Below, one piece after another: positions 53,598 to 63,773 of a stretch of 64,000 bases of DNA. Origin of the DNA: Aselliscus stoliczkanus (lineage: Eukaryota > Chordata > Mammalia > Chiroptera > Hipposideridae); NCBI GenBank assembly GCA_033961575.1, contig CM066733.1, positions 135,334,421-135,398,420 of the forward strand, in the 5' to 3' direction. Every line of letters begins with the position of its first letter. The first letter of the stretch is position 1. The notes beneath the pieces were generated by a model that worked only from the letters and a program-made list of their open reading frames with translations, was not told where the DNA came from and did no database searches. Made by a program: the position numbers and the translations under genes.

Positions 53598-54003
53598 CCC
53601 CGCCTCTCTTACATTTCAACTCACAATTGATGTTCTTCTACTATTCAAACTGGATTTTCATGCTGACCATATCCATGGCACAACTGGTCAATGCACTCAC
53701 TGATGAGTCACTCTTTGAGAAGGTTGCATGACTTACTTTTCAGTCCCTGAAAAATCAATACAGGTTTTGTTCTGTAGGAAAACCAGAGTTTATAGAATTG
53801 GGTTTACTGAGTTTTTAATTTACATTTTAGTCATGTATCCCATAACTTTTTTTTTAATTCACATACATTTTCAGAAAAGTTTTATAAGCCAATTATCAGT
53901 GGTTCTGGATGACATTAGAAACTCAGGGCCAAAGACTCCACTTGTCTTTAGAAGATCACAATTCCTGGCATAATGTCATCACTAAAACCAATGCATAATT
54001 CTT

Positions 54004-54313
54004 GAAAATAATATAAATCATCAAACATGAGAAAATTTAAATTTCATGTCTCATATTTGTATTATAAAAGGACTTACCTTTTATTACACTTGTTAACAGG
54101 AATAGCCTTTTATTACATTTGTTAACAGGAATACAGAGAGATTAAAAAAGCAAAACAAAACACCAGGGCTGATCCACCCTCTCTCTGTGAAACCATGTAT
54201 TCAATTTCTGTGTAGTCCTTGGAACTTTCTAGAATGTCCCTGAACTGTGTGGAAAAAATGAACTAAATCTAGGTAAGGAAAATGTCTATAAAGAATTTCA
54301 ACAAGAAAACAAC
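54004..54313 (+). repeat. Diverged duplicated segment, copy A
   Basis: Shares a long collinear match with 55776-56010: AAACATGAGAAAATTTA, TTACCTTTTATT, AACAAAACACCAGG(G/A)CTGAT, ATGAAACC/GTGAAACC, TTTCTAGAATGTCCCTGA and AAATCTAGGT. It also carries an internal 28-bp tandem duplication (54077-54104 and 54106-54133, one mismatch) absent from copy B. Copies are in the same orientation, about 1.7 kb apart. Confidence 0.85.
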
Positions 54314-55775
54314 TGCAAAAAACAAAAAAGGAATTTAAGATATAATATTTGGAAATGTTAAAAGAAAAAAGTGCCTGAGCACATGGTTTAAGAAATCATA
54401 TCTGATGAGGCTATCATAAAACTACCTTGGCAAAAATCTTTTGTTATATACAGTCATCTCCTAAAACTGAAGCCGTTAGCTGTCCCTGAGCTCTGATATG
54501 GTCTGTACCAGTCCTTCTAACTTTAAATTGGAATTAAAAGAAGTTTAAGTTATTTTGACAAAATCCATTCTAATGATGAAGGGGTTTCTTGGAGCTGACA
54601 GGAAGAAAAACTTAGAAAATATTTTGTTTCTTTTGAATTTACGTTTGTACCCTGGTTCTCCCATCTATATCATGTCTACGGCCTAGTAAACTAAGCTATA
54701 CTTACACCAAAACAGGGCTGGAAAGAACATCTTCCCACTCAATATTTACACATACTAACAAAGGGCAAGAGAACAGGGAAGTTCCATATACCAAATACAC
54801 TTGAAACATTTTCTATAATTCTTCACTTTTACCTTATAAAATCACTCTCATAGTTCTCTGATTTCTAGTAAAAGTATAAATAAATTTGAGACATTTCTGA
54901 ATGGCAGCTGTGAAGGAGAATTATTATACTATTTCTCTACCACCAGAGAAAAGCCAAAATAATCCTGGGCATCTACTGACAAATTATGGATCTGGTGTGA
55001 AGAGAATGATGTTCAAACGTCTAACAACTGCTTCATTGAGGACTGAAGAGCAAGGGAGTTATAAAAATACCCAGTAATAAAAATACTTCATGGCATTTTG
55101 ACTTATTATGATAATTGAATATAATCTGAAGTCAGGCAGCTAACGTAACGAGCTAATAATTACAAGAGGGAGAGTTATTTTCCCCTACCACACCCTTTCT
55201 AAAACATATAACTTGTGTGATGTGCTTCACTTCACACAACACCTCACATTGCTCTTATTTTTTTGCTGATTTAAAATACTACATCTTTTGTAAAAAGTCT
55301 ATATACACTTTAAGACCCAGGAGCCCCAGGGCTTTTAACCTAGCAGTTTTAACTGCAACTGGCAATAGGAACCACGCTTATAGAATTCCCCTGCTGAGGA
55401 GCTCACCCAGGACTGGTACTATGTTTCTAACTCGCTTGTTCTTTTTTACACTTTCTCTACCTCTTCATTAGGCTACCCTGGAACACCTAAGGTTTCAGTG
55501 TATAACTTGAGTCTGAGAACAGAAAATTTCAGGTTAACATGTGTCTTAATTTAAGGAATCAAACTCACAAACTGGATTACACAGAAATGTTTTCATAAAA
55601 GTACTCCTCCCTTGAACTCTGGGAGAGAAAAATAGAGAACTGCGACCAAAGACACAGAAAGCCATATTTATTCAGTCCCACATGCCCCTTTAATTTATAG
55701 ATGCCATGGAAACTACTTTGAATTTATCCATACATTTTCAAAATTCCAATAAAATTGTTCAATGATATTTAACCA
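54314..55775. other. Non-coding spacer between the two duplicate copies
   Basis: AT-rich; no gene or named repeat is seen. Confidence 0.4.
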
Positions 55776-56010
55776 AATAATAAAAATGGTGAAACATGAG
55801 AAAATTTATATTTCATTTCTCACATTGCAGATTTACCTTTTATTCCTTTAGTTCATAGCAGTAAACAAAACACCAGGACTGATCCCATGAAACCTTGTCT
55901 TCATTTCCTGGCTAGAAATTTTAAGTTTCTAGAATGTCCCTGAGCTACATAGAGAATGAATTAAATCTAGGTCGAATAAGAGTTTTGAATAATTTCAATG
56001 AGAAAACAAA
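55776..56010 (+). repeat. Diverged duplicated segment, copy B
   Basis: Collinear with 54004-54313 but lacks the 28-bp internal tandem duplication and several short segments. The identity is visibly imperfect, so the duplication is old, or both copies belong to an unnamed old repeat. Confidence 0.85.
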
Positions 56011-56759
56011 TTTATTCCTACAATAAACCTGTCTTTCAATATAATGATCTTAGCAAAAATGATACTCCTTTATGTTCAATAAAGTTAGCTTTATGAACAA
56101 ACAAAAAACAGAAGTAAATGCCATAGCTTTCATAGATTCCTTTCTGTTCAAAAGGTCCTTGGATTATCATTAAATAATACTACAAGTGTAGTTTAATTGT
56201 AACCCATATGAGAAAAATTAAGTGTGAAGCTACAATATTATTCTTTTAACATTTCTTGTCAGAGACACATTAAGGTATGAATCAAAATGTTATGATCCTG
56301 GTCCTCGGGAAACCATTATTTTTAGCTGATGGTTATATAATTTGTCATAGTTTGGGATTTTATGACAATATACCACAATTAGATGTGCTATATTCTATCC
56401 CCCAAGGCTGAGGTTGGGGCTACTCCTTTGGTCTTACATACTATACTATGGTTCCTGTAAAGAAGGTTCAAAGTCATTTGACTTGCCTCCTCCCGTCTTT
56501 CTCATTTCAAACAAACAAGTGAGTCACACATGAATGCTGCAAGACTGGCTACTCGTATTTTGGATGCTTCTGCATTTTGTTCAAACAAGCATGAATATAT
56601 GATGACTATTAATTTATTCTGGTAAAATCACTAATAGGTTTAACAGGTTGAACAAGATCTTATGCAGAATATTCAAAACTAAAGAAAAAGCAACCTGGCC
56701 TATAAGAAAAAAAAATCACTCAGTCATATACCTGTACATGTTTTAAGAACACATTTCAT
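56011..56759. other. Non-coding sequence
   Basis: Nothing is recognised beyond AT-rich unique sequence. Confidence 0.4.
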
Positions 56760-56860
56760 GGAACTCACATACACTGGTGGCATTAATGCATATTGGTAAA
56801 ACACTTCTGGAGGGCACTTAGATAATATACAGCAGAAACCTCCTTTAAAAATAAAGTTGG

Positions 56861-57498
56861 GGGCCGGCTGAGTGGCTCAGTTGGTTAAGAGTTGACTTAG
56901 AGTGTGAGCTCTGAACAACAGGGCTGCTGGTTCGATTCCCACATGGTCCAGTGACCGCTGCACCCGAGCTGAGCTGTCGCTGAGCTGCCAACAGGTAGCA
57001 GGATGCCTCAGCTGGTGTAACAACAAGACTGCCTGTTCAATGGTGGGCTATGCCCACCCACAACTAAGACTGAACTCGGCACCTTGAGCTAAGCTGCAGC
57101 TCAGATGGCTTAGTGGATAGGGCGGGCACTCTTAACAACAAGGCTGCTGGTTCGACTCCTGCATGGGATGGTGGCTGTGCCCACCTGCAACTAAGACTGA
57201 ACTCAGTACCTTGAACTGAGTTGCTGCCTGGATGGCTCAGAGGATAGAGCATGCACTTTTAACAACAAGGCTGCTGGTTTGACTCCCCTATGGGATGGTG
57301 GCTGTGCCCACCTGCAACTAAAACTGAACTCAGCATCTTGAACTTAGAGGCCACGAGCTGCCAACGGGAAGCCAGATGGCGACTGGTGCCCTCCACAATG
57401 AAGATTGAAGAACAACAACTTGTATGTTCCCCTTCCCCAATTCCCCAACACTGTTCCCCTCCTCCAATTCCCCAATAAAATCTTTAAACAATAAATAA
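56861..57498 (+). mobile_element. Composite tRNA-derived SINE with internal 127-bp tandem units
   Basis: Head GGGCCGGCTGAGTGGCTCAG with B box GGTTCGATTCCC. A unit beginning CAACTAAGACTGAACTC recurs at 57061, 57188 and (as CAACTAAAACTGAACTC) 57315, an exact 127-bp period. The first two units carry their own tRNA-like B box (GGTTCGACTCC, GGTTTGACTCC). The tail is the same duplicated TGTTCCCC module and CCAATAAAATCTTT as the long SINEs. Target duplication ataaagttgg at 56851-56860 and 57499-57508. Confidence 0.93.
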
Positions 57499-57675
57499 AT
57501 AAAGTTGGCTACCTGTGACCCAGAGATTCTACTTCTAACAATTCCATTTTCAGGAAACAATAGCCAAGTACACAAAGATACATGTGTAAATATGTTCACT
57601 GAGCCCATGTTTAAAACAGCAAAAAAAAGAAGAAGGAGATATTAAATGTCCAATAAGGGGATTGACTAAGTAATA

Positions 57676-57802
57676 CAGAGGTTGCCAAAAAAATGTATAC
57701 ACATTTTAAGAAAGAAAAAAACTGTATTAAAATTGTAATAATATATACCAATAACAAAAGATGAATACAAATGATGTGTATACATGTTTTTGGCACCGCT
57801 GG
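57676..57802. mobile_element. Mariner-like MITE, about 127 bp
   Basis: Flanked by TA at 57674-57675 and 57803-57804. Ends are inverted repeats: left CAGAGGTTGCCAAAAAAATG then TATACACAT; right, reverse complemented, CCAGCGGTGCCAAAAACATG then TATACACAT. The interior (AAGATGAATACAA, AAAATTGTAATA, ACTGTATTAAAA) matches the reverse complement of 25950-26040, so it derives from a related mariner by internal deletion. The left TIR shows one extra base relative to the right. Confidence 0.85.
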
Positions 57803-57856
57803 TATATATTTCCCTGTAATGGAATATAATAGTGGTATTAAAAATAATGTGCAATT

Positions 57857-57974
57857 GGGGCCGGCCAAGTGGCACGGTGGTTAAGAACTGGCTTGGGATG
57901 CCAGCAGCCCAGGTTCGGATCCCACATATGAGGGCCAGTGACACTGCCCTCTTTAAAACAAACAAACAAACAAA
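57857..57974 (+). mobile_element. Short SINE ending in TCTTTAAAA
   Basis: GGGGCCGGCCAAGTGGCACG head, GGTTCGGATCC B box, ACACTGCCCTCTTTAAAAC and an (AAAC)n tail. Target duplication aaaataatgtgcaatt / aaaataacgtgcactt at 57841-57856 and 57975-57990. The junction CCCTC/TTTAAAA looks like a deletion of the long body. Confidence 0.95.
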
Positions 57975-58210
57975 AAAATAACGTGCACTTAATAACAGCA
58001 AAAGATGTCATGACATGCTTACTTGAAAAAAGCAAGTAATAAAACAGTATATACGACATGCTATCATTGTATATGACTGAGTATATTAAAAATTTTAGGT
58101 AGATCTATACAAAAAAACATGTTCATAGTTAACTGTGGGTAATGAGGTTACAAGCATTTCTTTTCTGTTCTTGATGCATCTGTGTTTCACTGAAAATATC
58201 TCTATGAAAT

Positions 58211-58772
58211 ACTTTAAACTCGAGCTTCATCTGGGCTTGACTGGTGAAATCATATCTGAATCAATATTTGACAAATTTAAAAACAAACACACTGGATAAT
58301 GGTTCAGTGTGGTGTCCAAACCACCACAATACATTTCACACCTGGCAACCAAGACTAAAAAGATGCTGCCAACATGTCCTGGCATTTTGGGGTCACACTG
58401 TCCACTTCGTACTTTTTCAACTTCTTTCCAGCATTCAGGTCAGAGCTAAACTCTTTCACTCAACAGACACATAGTAACAAATTCCTCCCTGCTAGCCAGG
58501 CTGGTTACCCAAGCCACACAAACTAGTAGGAAGTCCTAGGTTGCAGGAAGCTCAAAGAATCATTGGAGAAACAGGCACACACGCCATTAGGGTAATATAA
58601 TAGCACAAGAGAGGTCCATACAGGGAACTTACTGAGCAAGAGTACAATCAGATCACTGCCTGGGAAGAGGAGAATTATCTATCAAAAACTCAAAGAATCT
58701 GGACGGCACTAAGTGCTAAGGAACAGGCTAGGTAGATAGAAAATGCAACTTGCCTCTAGTTATGTTGAAATC
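58211..58772. other. Non-coding sequence
   Basis: No gene is seen. 58540-58680 may be an unnamed old LINE fragment. Confidence 0.4.
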
Positions 58773-59220
58773 TGTATTAGGGTTCTCCAGAGAAGCAGAC
58801 CCAATAGGGGTGGGTGGGGGAGGGGGGTGAGTGTGTGTCCATCCATCTATCTAGAGAGAGAGAGACATTTATTTTAAGGAATTGGCCCTTGTACTGTGGG
58901 GGCTGGCAAGTCTGAAATCTGCACAGCAGGCCGGAGACCCAGGGAAGAGGCAAGGGTACAGCTCAAGTCTGAAGGCGGTAGGAAGGCAGGACTTCCTCTT
59001 CCTCAGGGGACATCAGTCTTTTTATCTTAAGAACTTCAACTGACAGGATGAGACCTTCCCACCACATTGTGGAGGGTAACCAGCTTAACTCAAAGCCTAC
59101 TGACTTAAATGTTAATCACATCTTTAAAAAGTACCTTCACAGCAATATCCAGACTGGAGTTTGACCAAAGATCTGGGCACCATAGCAGAGCCACGTTGTC
59201 ACATGAAATTAACCATCACA
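58773..59220. mobile_element. Old LTR-like interspersed repeat (TG...CA ends)
   Basis: Starts TGTATTAGGGTTCTCCAGAG and ends AAATTAACCATCACA, a very common old mammalian repeat in my memory, about 448 bp here. The TG...CA ends suggest a solo LTR. No coding frame or convincing target duplication is visible and I do not name the family. It includes the G-rich tract at 58807-58827. Confidence 0.6.
58807..58827 (+). other. G-quadruplex motif with one-base loops
   Basis: The tract reads GGGG-T-GGG-T-GGGGG-A-GGGGGG. Four G tracts of at least three with single-base loops is the canonical pattern for a very stable parallel quadruplex; folding itself is inferred. Confidence 0.85.
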
Positions 59221-60773
59221 AAAGCCAAGTTGGAAAAGTGGAATAAGAGACAAATGAGATCAAATTAGGAGTTCTTCGGCATTTTGTCTATTTTCCATCT
59301 TCCCTTTGTCTCACACAAATTCATGTCTACTGACCTTACTTCCTGTTAAGAGGGAGAAGGCATGCAGATATTCTTGGCTTCTGGGCCATGCCATCACACA
59401 GATCAACTTAACTTTCTAATGACTCAGAATCTAATTCTTTGTGATTTTTCACTTCGGTGGCTTCAACTATCACCTCCACACAGATTAAACCCAAAGTCTA
59501 TTTCCGAAGAACTCCCACTGCCAACATTCTGCTGAGTATTCCCTGGCAGCTTAAACTCTAAAAGTCCAAAAGTTAACAAAACTGTCTAACAAAACTATTT
59601 CCTCCTTCCTGGTTTTATAGTGTTTGTAGCCGCCATCAACATTCTGCAGGTCGCCTGCTCTCCAAACATCAGCACTCTTGGCTTGTGTTCGTCCTTTGCG
59701 CCTTACCACCAGTACCTCGCAGCGCCATAATGTCATCACCAAAAACCAATGTGTTCAGTGCTAGGCACGAAGTTCGTTGAATGAATAAATGAATGTTGAC
59801 CCCAATGAGTCATCAACTGTGGTAAATTCTATTCCAAAATAGTGTCTCCTTTCCTTTTTTATTATCATTACACTAATCCAAGCCAGACCACTTTACCCAT
59901 ATCCTTACTTTTCAGCTCCCATCTCGGTTTTCTATTTCATCCTATACATTACCACCACTTACTCTTCTTATAATAATTAGAACTACAGCCCTATCACCCC
60001 TTCATTCGAACACCTTTAGTTTCCCATACCCATTGAATTCAGCACAAACTTTTGTACCTAGGGACCGAGTCCCAGCCAACGTAAGCCCCAGGCACTCTCT
60101 CTGCAGTTATCCCCACTACCGTATTCTGTCATATATTTAACATACACCCTGTCTAGCTGGGGATGAAATGGTCTGTCAAACAATGCCAGCTCTCAAAGCA
60201 CTCGATCTGTAAGGACATACGTAACATATGGATGCTCAGAGATAGAGAGGTGTGGGTCCCTTGAGAACATGGGAGAGCAGTGAGGCACCAAGGAATCGGA
60301 ATACGTCATAACACAGCTCAAATGCCACCTCCCTACAAGAGCCAGTCGGTTCAGCCAGCAGTACAAACTGTAGGAAACAGTTTTGTTTTCTACAAACACA
60401 TCCAGTCGAAAACAACAGCAGTTATAATTTGGGTGGGGTGTGTGTATGGGGGGGGGATCAGTAAGGAAAATGGGGAATTAAAATACGTTTATTTAGCTAA
60501 AGGTTCATAAAAATCATCTATTATAACTAAACACAATTCAAAAGCCGTATCTACTGTAACGGCCTGATTATAAAATAAGATGAATTTTACACACACACAC
60601 ACACACATATACACACATACCAGGAACAGATATATCTAAATCAATTTTATCTCTCAAATTAATAATCTTGATGCATTTATTGTAGGAATAAGTCTGGAAA
60701 CTCCCACTCTAGTGTCAAAATGAGAATATTGAAAGAGCTTGAGCACACACCTTGTCACAAGATTTTTTGGTAT
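59221..60773. other. Non-coding; L2 end and small microsatellite
   Basis: An L2-like terminus lies at 59740-59810 ('cagtgctaggcacgaagttc', 'gttgaatgaataaatgaat'). (AC)n lies at 60589-60608. No gene is visible. Confidence 0.45.
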
Positions 60774-60786
60774 AAAACTTTGCCAA

Positions 60787-60902
60787 GGGCCGGCCGAGTG
60801 GCGCAGTGGTTAAGAGTTGGCTTGAGAAGCCAGAGGCCCCATTCGGGTCCCACATATGAGGGCCAGTGACACTGCCCTCAAAACAAAACAAACAAACAAA
60901 AA
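60787..60902 (+). mobile_element. Short tRNA-derived SINE with perfect 13-bp target duplication
   Basis: GGGCCGGCCGAGTGGCGCAG head, ACTGCCCTC then (AAAC)n-rich tail. The B box is weakened (ATTCGGGTCCC). Target duplication aaaactttgccaa at 60774-60786 and 60903-60915, identical. Confidence 0.96.
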
Positions 60903-60915
60903 AAAACTTTGCCAA

Positions 60916-63773
60916 AAATCAAGTCCTTGCACCTCAAAGGACAGCTTTACAGTAATGCCAGATATGTTCAATACTACTACACAGTGAGGTGGGGACCAGT
61001 GAAAACTGAAAACCCACCCAAATGTCTATCAATAGGAGGATGACTAAAGATCGTGATGGGGGTTCTGACAACAGACACCAAAACCTTGAGTGTCATTAAC
61101 TCTGAAGAGGGGAGCAGGACTAGTGAGTGTGGGGAACAAAACTCTGTAACATTGGAATATTTTCAAGGAGAATTTAATCATACAACTAATACACGAATAC
61201 AAACCAAAAATATCAACATGGTAACAGATTCCAGATTTAGGTTTTTTAAAATTCAACAATGTTTTTAGCAACACTGGATTAAACACATACTCTCTCAACA
61301 TGACAATTGCGAAAAGAATGCTTTCCCTGAAATGTATAGAATAATATTTTTGTCAGCGTTTTTCTTTTTTTAATATCAAATTGCATCTTTCTGGTTGCCG
61401 CTATGAATGTTCCAGAACTGTGTCCCATGGGAAAATGTAGGGCCCTCATCACAGCTGCTGTCCACATCCCTTTCATACAGCAATTCCTTGTGAAGAACTT
61501 GAAGAGCTCAGAATGCAGGAACAAGCCAGCAGAGTTACACCTCTGAACATAATTCATAGCATGAGCATCACAAGAGAACGCAAACAGAATTTAAAAATGC
61601 CCATTCATGGCCTGTTTCAGAGTTCAAAGTCCAATAACAATTTACAATGTCAATGCTTTAGCTGAAGGCTTTTTCTAGGACTCTTAAAGATATATTCTGC
61701 CATATAACAATGTCCTTCTTACTGAATTAAAGACTATTTCTTTCCACAGCTGGTCAATAGGAGGTAAAAAGAAGGAAACAGCGGAAAACAAACAAACAAA
61801 CAAACAAACAATGAAACAACCTTTGGCATTGTTCAAAGATAGCCTGAAATAACAGAAAACTTCAATACTAAGAATTGCTTTCTAGGCTACACCAACGTTT
61901 TGGATTTTCATGTTATAATATGAGAAATGCAAAAAAAAAGAAAAATCCGTGTGAAAATATACAAAAAATACTAAGGAAGACCGCATGACCATCACTCAGC
62001 ACAACATTATTTCTCTTAAGACGGACTGAATGGAAATGCATGTACTGGAGACATTATTCTAAAGAACAGGAAAAGAAAAGGCAGATAAAATGTCAGTGTT
62101 TGGTCAACCACAATGATGTTTTCAGTTCTCTTCTAGAATTTCATTCACTCACCAAATCCCAAGTAAGTCAAAATGCAGAGCAGCTAACAGAAAGAAATGC
62201 AGACCCTTTAACTGCCTGCTCAAGGGAGGTATCTTTATTGGTTCATTATCTTGTCTACTTTCATATCCCTTCCACAGACTCAGTAACATTAATTTAGAAA
62301 GGGAAATATCAAATGAGGTATTGATAATTGGCAAGCATCTGCGATTTTCAAATCCTTCTGTTATACATCAACTGCCAATAGAAGTTACATCTGTGGAATA
62401 GGACTACGTGGTTCATTGCTTCTACAGTTCTACAGTTTTAACTGTTAATATTTAACTCTTTCTCTGAAATCAGAAAAAAAAATTCTCTTTGCTACAGACT
62501 ATGTGAAAAACTGAGGATCACTCAGAAAGAACTCATTAAATGGACATATGCCGAATATTAAAACAGCATGGATAGTCTCTAAACAGGATTCCAAGGAAAA
62601 TATAACTTCATTTTACTATGCAAAATAAAGAAATATCAGCTGCATTCAGTAACCAAAGTCATACTGTACAATGAAATCATCAGAAATTCAGGTCTTACCC
62701 TATTCATCCATTCTGTCTGAGGTCAGTTCATACTATCACATTTTTTATAGCTGCTTAGGAATTTAAAAACAACAAAACAAAACCCCTTTTTTTTTCAACT
62801 TTGGATTCTAGAGATCATGCAATCTAATTTACCTACTCTTCAAATGAGGAAACAGAGCCCTAGAGAGGTGACATAACTTGCCCAAGTGTCACAGTGTCAA
62901 ACACTAGAATGTAATCTTCAAAATTCTAACACTTGTTTCAACTTCATCCATTGTCACCATCGCATTTGGATCTCTCTCTGTGTTTGCACACTGGTGAGTA
63001 CGTGCACAGACAGAATCTTCAGGACATTATTGAGGTGGGTGTATTTTAGCTGGACCTCAGCAACAGAAATATAGATATACATATATCATGAAAAGCAAAC
63101 CATTTTCTCATTTTTATTATATTTAAGTAGAAAAGAAAGACATTTGGAATTAAAGGGATTTTCAACTCAGCCCGGAAATACAGGTACCATTTTGGATACA
63201 GAGAGTAGAAAGAGAAGATCATTCTAGCATTGAAGAGAAGCAGGAGCGTGATTCTCACATTCAGCAATATGCTCAGCACAGACGCCATGCTTCAGGCCCT
63301 GACCAATCAAAGCGATGTCAGTCTGAAACAACTGATCACTAACCCAGTTGTTCATTGATTCCAAATAGAGCATAAACAGGACGTATGGGGCAAAAATGGG
63401 CAAGTCATGGTCAGAGAACTGTCACAAACTAACCTAGTAGTGGGGGGGGGCTACTGCTAGAGAAAAATAAGAGATACACTTGCATTTATTCATATGAATA
63501 AAAAATAATCTTTGTAAGACTTTCAGCTCATAAAATTTTTCATAAGATTTATCTGTTTTGATCATTGCCACATCTGGGTATTACAATCTTCCTATGTGGT
63601 AGAGGAGGAAACCAGGGCAGGTGACAGGACTGGGCCCAGGTCACAAAGTCAGCAAAGGGACAGAACTGAGAAGTCTGCCTGTTCACCATGAACTGTCATA
63701 TATCAGATTAGAAAGTGCCTTGATGTCAAGACTTTAGACTTCATTTTGCAGGCAATAAGTTTTTAACTTAGAG
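60916..63773. other. Non-coding; L1 and MIR traces
   Basis: 60950-61060 may be an L1 3' trace ('cacccaaatgtctatcaata'). (AAAC)n lies at 61785-61810. MIR pieces lie at 62810-62900 and 63580-63690. A plus-strand frame of about 85 codons at 62040-62297 has no recognisable domain. Confidence 0.45.
63580..63690 (-). mobile_element. MIR remnant, antisense
   Basis: 'tggtagaggaggaaaccagg', 'gcccaggtcacaaagtcagc' and 'aaagggacagaactgagaag' match the reverse complement of the MIR core. Confidence 0.65.

Larger units (their letters stand above)
51321..54003. other. Non-coding region with L1 and L2 pieces
   Basis: 51513-51745 may be an L1 3' remnant ('catacagtatgactgtaatt', 'atgtgaaaatg'). 51345-51485 has a weak hAT-like look. 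No gene is visible. Confidence 0.4.
56760..58210 (+). mobile_element. Old L1 3' end interrupted by three later insertions
   Basis: L1 pieces: 56773-56860 ('cattaatgcatattggtaaa', 'acacttctggagggcac'), 57509-57675 ('tgacccagagattctacttc', 'attccattttcaggaaacaa'), 57803-57856 and 57975-58210. Reading across the insertions restores the order of an L1 3' end on the plus strand. The insertions are a SINE at 56861, a mariner MITE at 57676 and a SINE at 57857. Confidence 0.8.

Noticed and set aside
57061..57320. Regular 127-bp repeats, possible CRISPR or satellite
   Set aside because: They are internal units of one SINE with a single target duplication, contain tRNA-like B boxes, and have no spacer/repeat alternation.
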